Assembly (NCBI GenBank): GCA_046047495.1
Contig: JBJOHV010000011.1
Span: forward strand, 1-64,000
DNA: 64,000 nucleotides
Reading direction: 5' to 3'
Source: NORP240 sp046047495
GTDB taxonomy: Bacteria; Pseudomonadota; Gammaproteobacteria; Pseudomonadales; Pseudohongiellaceae
Numbering within the stretch: position 1 is the stretch's first letter; every line of letters begins with the position of its first letter. The notes beneath the pieces were generated by a model that was not told the DNA's origin, did no database searches, and saw nothing but the letters and a program-made list of their open reading frames with translations. The position numbers and the translations under genes were made by a program. Shown here piece by piece: positions 42,555 through 52,060 of this stretch.

Positions 42555-45155
42555 TCAGATACGCTCGACAACCCAGGGTTTTATGCTGTCCAGGGCCTGG
42601 GGAATGGCGCTTGTGTCTGTGCCGCCGGCCATGGCCATGTCGGGCCTGCCACCGCCCTTTCCTCCCAATTGACGGGCCACCATGTTGACCAGATCACCGG
42701 CCTTGATGCGATCCGTCAAATCCTTGCTGACCCCTGCCACCAGATTGACCTTGTCGTCTTCGGCGCTGGCCAGCAGGATGACGCTGGAATCCCCCAGTTT
42801 GTTTTTCAACTGGTCCACCGTGTCACGCAGGGCCTTGGCATTGAAGCCGTCGACCCGGGTGGCCAGCAACTTGATGCCCTGCAGATGTTCAGCCTGGTCC
42901 GCCAACTCCGCGCCGGCACTGGAAGCCATTTTCGCCTTGACCTGTTCCAGCTGTTTTTCAAGTTGCCGTGCATGCCCGGCCAACTGCTGCACCTTGTCCA
43001 CCAGGTTGTCGTTACCGGCCTTCAATAACTGACCCAATTCCTTGAGAGTATCCTCCTGGGCGGCCACATAACCCAGCGCGCCCTTGCCGGTTACCGCCTC
43101 GATGCGCCGGATGCCGGCGGCGATGCCGGATTCGCTGACGATCTTGAACAAACCGATGTCCCCGGTGCGATTGACATGGCAACCACCGCAGAACTCGATG
43201 GAAAACTCCCCGCCCATGGACACCACGCGGACCACGTCGCCGTACTTTTCTCCAAACAGTGCCACGGCACCCTTCTTTCTTGCGGCATCGATGCCCATGA
43301 CTTCCTTGCTGACTGCCGAGTTCGCCAGGATCTGCTCATTGACCAGCGTCTCGATGGTGCGTAACTCGTCTGGCGAAAGTGGTGCCGGATGGGAAAAGTC
43401 AAAACGCAGTCGTTCTGCGGTGACCAGGGATCCTTTCTGGTTGACGTGCTTGCCCAGCACCTGCCGCAGGGCTGCATGCATGAGGTGGGTGGCCGAGTGA
43501 TTGAGAGTGATGGCGGCCCGGGTTGCCGCAGACACTTCGGCATTCACCTTCTCACCCGGGCGCAATTCCCCCTGTTCCAGGGTGCCGCGGTGCAACAGGA
43601 AGTCGTTTTGCTTCTGGGTGTCCACCACGGTGAAGCGGCCATGATCGCTGTGGAGCTTGCCACTATCGCCGATCTGTCCGCCCGACTCGCCGTAAAACGG
43701 GGTGGTGTCCAGCAATAACATGGCCTGTGCCGGCGCCTTCAGAATGTCCACGGGTTTGCCGTCCACATAGATGGCAAGGATGCGGGCCTCACCCTGCAGG
43801 TGGTCGTAGCCAATGAAATCCGTGGATTGCTGGATATCGATGGCGATCTTTTCCGTGGCGCCAAAACTGCTGGCGGACCTGGCCTGTTCCCGCTGCTGGG
43901 CCATGGCGGAGTCAAAACCTGCCATGTCCAGGGTCAGTCCGTGCTCTCGAGCCACATCGGCGGTGAGGTCCACCGGAAAGCCATAGGTATCATAGAGGCG
44001 GAATACCATATCACCGGGAATCACCTTGCCGTCCAGGCGGGTAATGGTCTGCTCCAGAATTCCCATGCCGTGCTCCAGGGTGCGGGCAAACTGCTGCTCC
44101 TCCTCCTTCAGCACTTTCTCCACGAAGGCCTGTTGGTCCCTGAGTTCCGGATAGGCCTCGCCCATGGCCTGCACCAGTGCCGGCACCAGGCGATAGAAAA
44201 ACACCTCCTTCACACCCAGCTGATACCCATGCCGCACCGCCCTGCGCACGATGCGGCGCAGAACATAACCGCGCCCCTCGTTGGACGGCGTAACGCCGTC
44301 CACCACGAGAAAGGCACAGGAGCGGATGTGGTCGGCAATCACCCGCAGGGAGGTATTGGCCGTATCCCGGATACCGGTGAGTTCGGCGGCGGCGTTGACC
44401 AGTATCCGGAACAGATCGATCTCGTAGTTGCTGTGGACATGCTGCATAACAGCCGATACCCGCTCAAGCCCCATGCCGGTATCAACCGAGGGCTTGGGCA
44501 GGGGCACCAGGGTACCGTCCGGCTGCCGGTCGAACTGCATGAACACCAGGTTCCAGATTTCGATATAGCGATCGCCATCCTCGCCAGGGCTGCCCGGCGG
44601 CCCACCGGCGACTTCCTCGCCGTGGTCATAGAAAATTTCCGAACAGGGCCCACAGGGCCCGGTGTCCCCCATGGCCCAGAAATTGTCCTTTTCACCCATG
44701 CGGGAGAAACGCTGCGGGTCCACACCGATTTCCTCCAGCCAGATGGCAGCCGCCTCGTCGTCCTCCCGGAACACCGTCACCCACAACTTTTCCTTTGGCA
44801 GACCCAGTTCGACTGTGAGGAATTCCCAGGCATAGCGGATCGCTTCCCGCTTGAAGTAGTCACCGAAGCTGAAGTTGCCCAGCATTTCAAAAAATGTGTG
44901 GTGACGTGCCGTATAGCCGACATTCTCCAGATCATTGTGCTTGCCGCCCGCCCGCACGCAGCGCTGTGAACTGACGGCCCGGGGACAGGCACGGTGCTCC
45001 AGCCCCAGGAATGCATCCTTGAACTGCACCATGCCGGCATTGGTGAACAACAAGGTCGGATCATTGCCGGGCACCAGGGGGCTGCTGGGCACAATCTCGT
45101 GGCCATTGCGGGCAAAATAATCCAGGAATTTCTGTCGAATATCAGCACTCTTCAT
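42555..45155 (-). CDS. alaS: Alanyl-tRNA synthetase
   Basis: The 866-residue protein covers the full AlaRS plan: class II catalytic core (NAGMVQFKDAFLG, RCVRAGGKHNDLENVGYTARHHTFFEMLGNFSFGDYFK), tRNA recognition, editing domain with HSATHLMHAALR and the zinc site CGGCHVNRTG, then a C-terminal oligomerisation domain (GGKGGGRPDMAMAGG). It charges tRNA-Ala and clears mischarged Ser. The ATG at 45155 fits the family start KSADIRQKFLDYF; a GTG three codons earlier is possible. Confidence 0.97.
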   Translation of the reverse strand: MKSADIRQKFLDYFARNGHEIVPSSPLVPGNDPTLLFTNAGMVQFKDAFLGLEHRACPRAVSSQRCVRAGGKHNDLENVGYTARHHTFFEMLGNFSFGDYFKREAIRYAWEFLTVELGLPKEKLWVTVFREDDEAAAIWLEEIGVDPQRFSRMGEKDNFWAMGDTGPCGPCSEIFYDHGEEVAGGPPGSPGEDGDRYIEIWNLVFMQFDRQPDGTLVPLPKPSVDTGMGLERVSAVMQHVHSNYEIDLFRILVNAAAELTGIRDTANTSLRVIADHIRSCAFLVVDGVTPSNEGRGYVLRRIVRRAVRHGYQLGVKEVFFYRLVPALVQAMGEAYPELRDQQAFVEKVLKEEEQQFARTLEHGMGILEQTITRLDGKVIPGDMVFRLYDTYGFPVDLTADVAREHGLTLDMAGFDSAMAQQREQARSASSFGATEKIAIDIQQSTDFIGYDHLQGEARILAIYVDGKPVDILKAPAQAMLLLDTTPFYGESGGQIGDSGKLHSDHGRFTVVDTQKQNDFLLHRGTLEQGELRPGEKVNAEVSAATRAAITLNHSATHLMHAALRQVLGKHVNQKGSLVTAERLRFDFSHPAPLSPDELRTIETLVNEQILANSAVSKEVMGIDAARKKGAVALFGEKYGDVVRVVSMGGEFSIEFCGGCHVNRTGDIGLFKIVSESGIAAGIRRIEAVTGKGALGYVAAQEDTLKELGQLLKAGNDNLVDKVQQLAGHARQLEKQLEQVKAKMASSAGAELADQAEHLQGIKLLATRVDGFNAKALRDTVDQLKNKLGDSSVILLASAEDDKVNLVAGVSKDLTDRIKAGDLVNMVARQLGGKGGGRPDMAMAGGTDTSAIPQALDSIKPWVVERI

Positions 45156-45195
45156 TACGGTCACTCTGGTCGGAAATTTTGGTTGTGGGCCGGGT

Positions 45196-46272
45196 TCAGT
45201 CTTCAGTCAAGGCTACCGTACCATTGCTGGACAGCATGATGGCTATGGGCTTGGTCTGGGGAAAGTGGCCCAATACGATGAAAATGATGATCAGAAATGG
45301 CACACACAGGAACATACCGATCACACCCCAGATATAGCCCCACAACCCCAGATTCAGAAGAATCAGCAAGGGGCTGAGATTGAAGGAGGTGCCCATCATA
45401 CGGGGTTCGAGAAAATTGCCAATGGCATTTTGAAACACGCCGATGCCACCCAGCACGATGAAAAACTGGGTATAACCTTCGTACTGTGCCAACGAGATCA
45501 GGGCCGGAAATATGGTGGCTATGATGGAGCCGATGGTGGGAATGAAATTGAGCAGGAAGATGAGCAGGCCCCAGACACCGGCGAAATCCACATCCAGGAT
45601 ACGCAAAAGGATGTAACTGAGCACACCGGTCAGGGTACTGGTGAACAGCTTGATGCTGATGTACTTGTTGATGTCCCGCTCGATCTGCCCCATGACACGC
45701 CGGACTTTCTTCTCCCGGTCGGGGTTGCCCACCAGACAGGAAATCTTGCGGTCGATATTGCCCTGTTCTAGAAACAGGAAGGCGATGTAGATGAGAATCA
45801 GACCGCTGCTGGTGACGATGCTGGTGAAGGATCCTGCCAGGGATCCGAACAGTGCCGGCAGATCCAGCCAGCCGGCCTCCAGCAGAAAGCCGGAGAAACG
45901 GCCCGACTCGGTGTCGAACAGGTAATTGGAAAAAGGCAGATCCCGCAGGCGCTCCTCGAGATTCGCCTGATAGACCGGCACCACATCCCGCACATCGGCG
46001 ATGCTGTCACTGATGAAATTGACGACGGCCCATCCAAGCGCGATGAAGGTCGCCACCGAGGCCAGCAGGCACAGCCAGCGGGGCAGGCGCAGGTTACCCA
46101 GGGGAATGCGACGGAAACCGGTGGCCAGCAGATTGATCAGGAACCACAGGGCGATGGCAACCACCAATGGCAGCAGCAGGGCCTGGCCGATGACGAGGAT
46201 GTAGAACACCATCACCACCAGGATGGCGGCGGCGGCAAAATTCAGGGTCTTGGTGCTGGGTAATTGGGTCAT
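45196..46272 (-). CDS. AI-2E family transporter (PerM/TqsA-like permease)
   Basis: The 358-residue membrane protein has about eight hydrophobic segments and the family signatures GVLSYILLRILDVDFAGVWGLLIFLLNFIPTIGSIIATIFPALI and LEPRMMGTSFNLSPLLILLNLGLWGYIWG. The family includes exporters of autoinducer-2 and Na/H or Na/Li antiporters, so the substrate is not fixed. It lies 40 bases after alaS is read in the opposite sense of the map, that is, just upstream of alaS in the transcript, and is divergent from the kinase gene. Confidence 0.88.
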   Translation of the reverse strand: MTQLPSTKTLNFAAAAILVVMVFYILVIGQALLLPLVVAIALWFLINLLATGFRRIPLGNLRLPRWLCLLASVATFIALGWAVVNFISDSIADVRDVVPVYQANLEERLRDLPFSNYLFDTESGRFSGFLLEAGWLDLPALFGSLAGSFTSIVTSSGLILIYIAFLFLEQGNIDRKISCLVGNPDREKKVRRVMGQIERDINKYISIKLFTSTLTGVLSYILLRILDVDFAGVWGLLIFLLNFIPTIGSIIATIFPALISLAQYEGYTQFFIVLGGIGVFQNAIGNFLEPRMMGTSFNLSPLLILLNLGLWGYIWGVIGMFLCVPFLIIIFIVLGHFPQTKPIAIMLSSNGTVALTED

Positions 46273-46425
46273 TGCTTAAGGCGTCGACCAGGTCACAGTC
46301 TCAGTGACGTAAGGGTTTGAGTTTGCGAAGAATATCACATTTTCCTGGCGACTCACTCATTACGCTATGGGAGCGGAAATATAGTTTATTTTCCTACACA
46401 TCAGGGACTTGGGTGCAGCAGCAAA

Positions 46426-48246
46426 ATGACACTGGACGGCTATTCAGATCTGCAGAAAATCGGTGAGGGCGGGATGGCCCTGGTATACCGCGGTATCCAG
46501 GATTCCCTGCAACGTCCGGTGGCCATCAAGGTATTGACCCAGGAGCTCGGGGATCATGATGAGGCGCGCCGTCGTTTCGAACGGGAATCCCTGATCATCG
46601 CCCGCCTCAACCACCCCAACATCATCCATGTCATCGACCGCGGCATCAATGCCCAGGGCATGCCCTATTTCGTCATGGAATTCGTCGCCGGCCTGGATCT
46701 TGGGACGGCCGTGCAGGCCATGTCGCTGACCCATATTCAACAGATCGACATCATCATCCAGCTGCTCAAGGCGCTGGCTTATGCCCACAAGAACAAGGTA
46801 ATCCACCGCGACATCAAGCCGGACAACATCCTGGTGGATGACGACTGCAACATCAAGGTCCTGGATTTCGGCATCGCCCAGTTCTACGACGAGCTGCAGG
46901 TGCCTGGTGAAAAAACCACCCATGGCACGGTGATGGGGACCTACAGTTACATGTCACCGGAGCAGAAAAAATCCGCTGACAATGTCACGGCGCAAAGCGA
47001 TCTGTATTCCGTCGGCGTGCTCATGTACAAATTGTTCACCGGACAGATTCCGGAGGGACACTTCCCTGAACCCTCGAGGCTCAATCCCGAGGTTTCGCCC
47101 CATCTGGATCGCATCGTGCTGCAGTGCCTGGCACCCCGCCCCGAGGATCGACCGGCCTCCGCGGAAGAACTGAAAAACGCCCTGCTGTCCGCCATGCAGG
47201 GAGCGCACCTGAAAGACGATCAGCGTCAACGGGCCGCCCAGGGCATCACCCAAATCAAATCCCGTTTCCAGTTGCTGGATGTACTGCGTGAGGACAAGTT
47301 TGGTGCCGTCTATCTGTATCAGCAAAAGCAAAGCGGCTCCCTGCTGGTCATCAAGAAGAAGGTAAGCACTTCCAGCGGGTTCACCACCAGCAATATGCTG
47401 ACTGCCCTGAACCATGACAATATCGTCACCACCTTGGGAACCATTCGCAACGAGGAGTTTTTTATCCTCGTGCAGGAATACTTGAGTGGCGGTACCCTGC
47501 AGGACAAACTGGGCTTCCAGATCGAATGGCAGGATGCCGTCCGCATCGGGTGCCAGATCTGCCAGGCATTGCTGTTTGCCCACCAGCACCAGTTCGTCCA
47601 CGGACACCTGCGACCCACCAATATTCTTTTCACCGACCAGGGTCAGGTGAAGATCACCGACTTTGGTCTGCAGGACGATGTCAGCAACGTGCCCAATGCC
47701 CACTACTACCGGTTGTCAGGGGAAGCAGTCAGCGCAGCATCGGACGTCTATGCCGCAGGTGTCATTCTTTATCAGCTGTTCACCGGCAGCCTGCCCGCAC
47801 AGAACAAGGATACCGCCACTGTCATTCGCAAGGCCTTTACCAAGCTGCCCGAGGATGTCCAGTCGGTCATCAGCGTCATGCTGTCGACCGTTCCCGAGCG
47901 TCGCAGCCCGCAGTGCCTGCAGACCACCGTGGAAGTGCTCAGGCGCTATCTCAACAAACCGGCTCCGACACAGATCCTTCCCGTGACCGACCTTGAGCCG
48001 GGGAAACCCATGGCGGCGGACTCGGGCACCACTGCACTCGCCGCTGCCGCCGACCTGGCAGCCTTGACCGCGGTGGACCGCCACTCCGCCATCGTCAACA
48101 GCCGCATGATGAAAATGTTCAGTGTGCTGTTGCTGGTTTATTCCCAGTACATGCTGTTCTTCGATGGGCAGCAGAGGATCAACGAGAGCATGCCCCTGGT
48201 CTACAGCCAGGTGGCCAACAGCATGACTTCCTTGTTCGGTGGCTGA
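46426..48246 (+). CDS. Ser/Thr protein kinase fused to a pseudokinase, membrane-anchored
   Basis: The 606-residue protein holds two kinase folds. The first (residues 8-255) is complete: GEGGMALVYRG loop, VAIKVL with Lys35, HRDIKPDN with Asp129, DFG at 147-149 and SYMSPEQ. The second (residues 281-505) has a broken glycine loop (REDKFGAVYLY) and VHGHLRPTN, where the catalytic Asp is His394, although DFG (412-414) survives; it is best called a pseudokinase. A single membrane segment (FSVLLLVYSQYMLFF) lies near residue 565, leaving a short tail outside. An FHA-domain gene follows directly. Confidence 0.9.
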   Translation: MTLDGYSDLQKIGEGGMALVYRGIQDSLQRPVAIKVLTQELGDHDEARRRFERESLIIARLNHPNIIHVIDRGINAQGMPYFVMEFVAGLDLGTAVQAMSLTHIQQIDIIIQLLKALAYAHKNKVIHRDIKPDNILVDDDCNIKVLDFGIAQFYDELQVPGEKTTHGTVMGTYSYMSPEQKKSADNVTAQSDLYSVGVLMYKLFTGQIPEGHFPEPSRLNPEVSPHLDRIVLQCLAPRPEDRPASAEELKNALLSAMQGAHLKDDQRQRAAQGITQIKSRFQLLDVLREDKFGAVYLYQQKQSGSLLVIKKKVSTSSGFTTSNMLTALNHDNIVTTLGTIRNEEFFILVQEYLSGGTLQDKLGFQIEWQDAVRIGCQICQALLFAHQHQFVHGHLRPTNILFTDQGQVKITDFGLQDDVSNVPNAHYYRLSGEAVSAASDVYAAGVILYQLFTGSLPAQNKDTATVIRKAFTKLPEDVQSVISVMLSTVPERRSPQCLQTTVEVLRRYLNKPAPTQILPVTDLEPGKPMAADSGTTALAAAADLAALTAVDRHSAIVNSRMMKMFSVLLLVYSQYMLFFDGQQRINESMPLVYSQVANSMTSLFGG

Positions 48247-48282
48247 GACCAGACCCGGCCTCCTAACTTGAGCGGACAACCC

Positions 48283-48906
48283 ATGCCAGGCAAGATCGAA
48301 CTCTGCTTCAATTCCCGCAAGCTGGCGGAATACCCTCTCGACAAGGAGGTATTGCGCATCGGGCGCCGGGACGACAACGATGTGAAGATCGACAATCTGG
48401 CGGTCAGCGGCCATCACGCCCGACTGTTCCGGGAGACAGATGACTGGTTCCTGGAGGATCTGGATAGTACCAACGGCACCTTCGTGAACGGTCGGGCAGT
48501 GAAGAAACACCCGTTGCGCCATGGTGATTCCATCGTCATTGGCAAGCACGAACTTCGCTATGCCCGGCCTGCCGATACATTGCACAGCAAGGCACTGCCT
48601 ACGGCCATCGACAGCGGCAGCAGCAAACCCGTGCGCCGGGCCCGGCTGCAGATTCTGAATGGTCGCAATGCCGGCAAGGAAATGCTGCTGGAAGCGGATT
48701 CAGTGCGCCTGGGCAAGCCCGGTGTGCAGATGGTGTCCATCAACCGGCGCCCCGACGGTCATTTTCTCGTCGCTCTTGAGCAGGCAGGCCACTGCCCGCC
48801 ACTGCGGGTCAACGGCCTGGCGATCGGTGCCAGGGCCTGCAAGTTGCGCAATCACGACATCATCGATATCAACGAGTTGAAGATCGAATACTACCTGGGA
48901 ACCTGA
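48283..48906 (+). CDS. FHA-domain protein
   Basis: The 207-residue protein has an FHA domain at about residues 5-95 with the phosphothreonine-binding residues in VLRIGRRDDNDVKIDNLAVSGHHARLF and DLDSTNGTFVNGRAV. The second half (RARLQILNGRNAGKEMLLEADSVRLGKPGVQMVSI) resembles a second, degenerate FHA domain. FHA proteins read Thr-phosphorylated partners, so it is the likely receiver of the kinase encoded 36 bases upstream. The ATG at 48283 is preferred to a TTG at 48268. Confidence 0.88.
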   Translation: MPGKIELCFNSRKLAEYPLDKEVLRIGRRDDNDVKIDNLAVSGHHARLFRETDDWFLEDLDSTNGTFVNGRAVKKHPLRHGDSIVIGKHELRYARPADTLHSKALPTAIDSGSSKPVRRARLQILNGRNAGKEMLLEADSVRLGKPGVQMVSINRRPDGHFLVALEQAGHCPPLRVNGLAIGARACKLRNHDIIDINELKIEYYLGT

Positions 48907-48931
48907 GTGCCCCGGCAGCTCCGGGACACTC
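48905..48931. terminator. Hairpin between convergent FHA and DsbD-like genes
   Basis: GAGTG plus CCCGG pair with CCGGG plus CACTC across a CAGCT loop, with one internal mismatch. It begins in the FHA stop codon region. No T-run follows, so it may act as a two-way hairpin without being a classical terminator. Confidence 0.4.
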
Positions 48932-48955
48932 AATGCCTGAATCGCGATTAGCCGA

Positions 48956-51886
48956 TCAGATTTTGGAGAAGGCATCGATCATGATGCCCGGGGTCAGAAT
49001 CTGGGGCAGGATGATCGGCTCCTTGCCGCGGTCCGCGGGATACAGCACATAGAGGGGAACCGAGGGCCGGTTGAAGGAATTCAGCACCTCGGTGATTTCA
49101 GGGTCTTCGTTGGTCCAGTCACCCTTGAGATAGGTGATGCCATTGTCCAGCATGGCCTGATGCACCCGATCACTGCCAAGGGTGGTCTGCTCATTGGCCA
49201 GGCAGGTGATGCACCAGGCGGCGGTCATGTTCACGAACACCGGCCGGCCCTCGTTGCGCAGGCTTTCCAGACGGGCGGCACTGAATGGTTCAAAACGCTG
49301 GTTGACGCTACCGTCCGCATTCAGGCTCACCGCCTCACCGGCAACCGGGGTCAGGAACGGTGTGCGGAACACAGCCGCAGCTGCCGCCAGACACAAGATC
49401 GCCACCCCGGCGGTGGCATGGCGTCCGAAGGTTCCCGCCGAGCGCCGTTGTTTGAACAGCCAGGATGCAAACGCCAACAGGATGCAGGCACCCAGCACCA
49501 CGGCCATGCCCATTACCCCGACCTGGTTACCCAGCACCCACAGCAGCCACAGGGCCGTGGCATACAGGGGGAAGGCCATGAATTCCTTGAAGGTCACCAT
49601 CCAGTTGCCCGGCTTGGGCATATAGGCCGCCAGGGCCGGCAGGAACGACAACAGCAGAATCGGCAGGGCCATCCCCAGACCCAGGGCCACGAACACCGCC
49701 ATGGCCACCAGCCAGGGCTGGGTCAGGGCGAAACCCAGCGCCGGCCCCATGAAGGGCGCGGTACAGGGGCTGGCCACCACCGTGGCCAGTACACCGGTCA
49801 GGAACGAGCGGCGATAGCCATGGGCATTGGCGGTGGCGGTGTTGCCCAGGTTCATCAGACTGGTGCCGATCTCGAAAACGCCGGACAGGCTGAGACCCAT
49901 GGTGAAAAACAGATATATCAGGATGGCGATGACCCAGGGCTCCTGCAGCTGGAAGGCCCAGCCTGCGGCTGCCCCACTGGCGCGCAGGGCGATCAGGATG
50001 GAGGCCAGCACCAGGAAGGTGCTGATCACACCGGCGGTATACACCAAGCCATCGAGTCGTTGTTTGCGATGGGATTCACCGGCATTGGCGGCAAATGCCA
50101 GGGCCTTGAGGGACAGCACGGGGAACACACAGGGCATGAGATTGAGAATGAGACCGCCCGCCAGGGCTGCCAGCATGAAGCCGGCCAGGGTCAGTAACGA
50201 GAATCCCCCGCTACCGCCGGACTCACCCTCCACTGCCGCAGCGGCCATGGGTGTGATGGTGGATTCATTGGCATCGGCAGCCGGATCCACGAATTCCCAG
50301 GCGCGCCTCAGGCCATCCCGGTCCTGCACCACCAGCATGCCGTAAACCTCATCGAGGTCCTCCAGCATGCGGCGCGGCTGGCTGTGGGTGATCTGGATGA
50401 GGTTGGGCTGGATGGTCACATCCCGGATGGGGCCGTTGGCGATGACCCGACGCCGATCGGGGAAGAACCAGGCATCCACCACGTTTTCAAACAGGGGCCC
50501 CGGCGCCTGGAAACCCAGGCTGACCCGCTCGCCGGCCGCGGCGATGATGAACTCGATGTCGTGCTCCCGCACCGGCACGTGCTCCCGGGCAGCGGCGGCA
50601 ATCTCTATATGACGGGCATCCAGCTCCGCCACCTCGGCCACCGGCAGACTGATATCCAGCCGGTGCTCGCCGGGAATGCAGATGAGCTCACACACGTACC
50701 ATTGCACGGTGGTGGAAAAATCCGCCCGCTCCCCGCTGTAATCCTCCGGAATCACCACCGGCAGGGGCAGCAATACCTCACCCTCGTAACCGTAGTTGAC
50801 CAGATCGGAACCGGGGAACGGCAGCCAATAAGGCGCCGGCCACCGGATCTGGCCCACGATAGTGCCTTCCGGTGCCACCCAATCCACTGCCTGGGTGGGC
50901 TCACCGCTGTCCCCACCCAGTTTCCAGTAAGTATGCCAACCCTCGGCCGCATGCAGCTTGATACCGAACCAGGTGACTTCCCCGGGCACGATGTTGGTGG
51001 TTTCCGAGATCAGCTCCACCTCGATGCGTTCCCGCCAGGCCACCTGGGTCTTGTCGGCCTCCACCTGCCAGGAGCGCCAGTTGCCCGCCTCGTCCACCAC
51101 CGCCAGCACGCCGGCAAAGTTGGCCAGATCGGGAGCGATACGGCGATGCTGGGCAACGCTGAACTGTACCCGCTGGTCTTCGATCAGCACTTCCCGCAGG
51201 GGCGCAAACTTCATGATGCGATCCTGCTCGGGGAAGAAAACCACGTCCGTCGCGCCGGTGAAGACAGCGGCCGGGGCGCTCACCATGACATTGACCCGGC
51301 CGTCATGGGTGTTGAACCTGGCGGTCATTGCTGGATCGCTCACTGGAATCGCAGCCCGGGTTTCCGCAAAGGCCGTGACCCAGCGCGGATCGGGCGTGGC
51401 GGTATCCGCCACGGGCAGGCTCAGGGAAAAGATGGCATCGCCGGGAATGCAGATATCGTCACACACCTGCCAGTCGATGCGGGTGCTGAGCTCGAAGGTG
51501 TCGCCGGAGAAGTCGGCCGGCACACTGACCGGCAGGGGCAGGAATACTTCGTATTCATAGGCAAAGGTCACCAGGTCGGTGCCTTCAAACGGTGTCCACT
51601 GGGGCATGGGCCACACGATCTCGCCGGCTTCGGCACCGGCGGGCAACTGCCACTGGGACGTGAACGTGCCAACCCCGCTGTCCCCGCCGAATTTCCAGTA
51701 GGTGTGCCAGTGCTCGATGGGATCCAGTCGGATTGCCAGCCACAGTGTCTCGCCGGGCACCACGGCAGTCGTCTCGGCGATCAGTTCGACCTCGATCTGC
51801 TCCGTGCTATGGACCTGCGCGCTGGCGTTCACTGTCAGGGCAAGCAGCCAGGCCGACAACCCTATTCCCAGAATTCGCTTGTGCAT
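48956..51886 (-). CDS. DsbD/ScsB-like thiol:disulfide transporter with duplicated sensor domain
   Basis: The 976-residue protein has a signal peptide (ILGIGLSAWLLALTVNASAQ), two homologous periplasmic domains (about residues 29-279 and 283-534), a DsbD membrane core with cysteines in LMPCVFPVL and SPCTAPFMG, and a C-terminal thioredoxin domain with WCITC (residues 891-895). Each periplasmic domain carries a CxxxC pair (Cys142/146 and Cys399/403). DsbD moves electrons from cytosolic thioredoxin to the periplasm. The ATG at 51886 gives a clean leader and excludes a 31-residue longer frame. Confidence 0.9.
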   Translation of the reverse strand: MHKRILGIGLSAWLLALTVNASAQVHSTEQIEVELIAETTAVVPGETLWLAIRLDPIEHWHTYWKFGGDSGVGTFTSQWQLPAGAEAGEIVWPMPQWTPFEGTDLVTFAYEYEVFLPLPVSVPADFSGDTFELSTRIDWQVCDDICIPGDAIFSLSLPVADTATPDPRWVTAFAETRAAIPVSDPAMTARFNTHDGRVNVMVSAPAAVFTGATDVVFFPEQDRIMKFAPLREVLIEDQRVQFSVAQHRRIAPDLANFAGVLAVVDEAGNWRSWQVEADKTQVAWRERIEVELISETTNIVPGEVTWFGIKLHAAEGWHTYWKLGGDSGEPTQAVDWVAPEGTIVGQIRWPAPYWLPFPGSDLVNYGYEGEVLLPLPVVIPEDYSGERADFSTTVQWYVCELICIPGEHRLDISLPVAEVAELDARHIEIAAAAREHVPVREHDIEFIIAAAGERVSLGFQAPGPLFENVVDAWFFPDRRRVIANGPIRDVTIQPNLIQITHSQPRRMLEDLDEVYGMLVVQDRDGLRRAWEFVDPAADANESTITPMAAAAVEGESGGSGGFSLLTLAGFMLAALAGGLILNLMPCVFPVLSLKALAFAANAGESHRKQRLDGLVYTAGVISTFLVLASILIALRASGAAAGWAFQLQEPWVIAILIYLFFTMGLSLSGVFEIGTSLMNLGNTATANAHGYRRSFLTGVLATVVASPCTAPFMGPALGFALTQPWLVAMAVFVALGLGMALPILLLSFLPALAAYMPKPGNWMVTFKEFMAFPLYATALWLLWVLGNQVGVMGMAVVLGACILLAFASWLFKQRRSAGTFGRHATAGVAILCLAAAAAVFRTPFLTPVAGEAVSLNADGSVNQRFEPFSAARLESLRNEGRPVFVNMTAAWCITCLANEQTTLGSDRVHQAMLDNGITYLKGDWTNEDPEITEVLNSFNRPSVPLYVLYPADRGKEPIILPQILTPGIMIDAFSKI

Positions 51887-52020
51887 CTCCCGCCCCACTG
51901 TTGTTATCGGTTCTTCAGCTTTGCATTCTACCGGCTCAGACCGGCCCGGCTGTCGAAAAGTTGTGCCAAAAAGTAACAAATAAAACGACTTATGTCATAT
52001 TCCGCAGCTCAGGGCACCAT

Positions 52021-52060
52021 CAGCTACTCCCAGCTGCTCCCAGCTGCTCCCAGATGCTCC
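52021..52060. repeat. Four tandem 10-base repeats at the recJ 3' end
   Basis: CAGCTGCTCC occurs twice exactly and twice with one change, back to back. They span the recJ stop codon and its last residues. Because the unit is not a multiple of three, copy changes would alter the RecJ C-terminus. Confidence 0.85.

Noticed and set aside
50384..51976. 530-residue open frame opposite the DsbD-like gene
   Set aside because: Gly/His/Arg-rich composition without family features; a shadow of the duplicated sensor domains.
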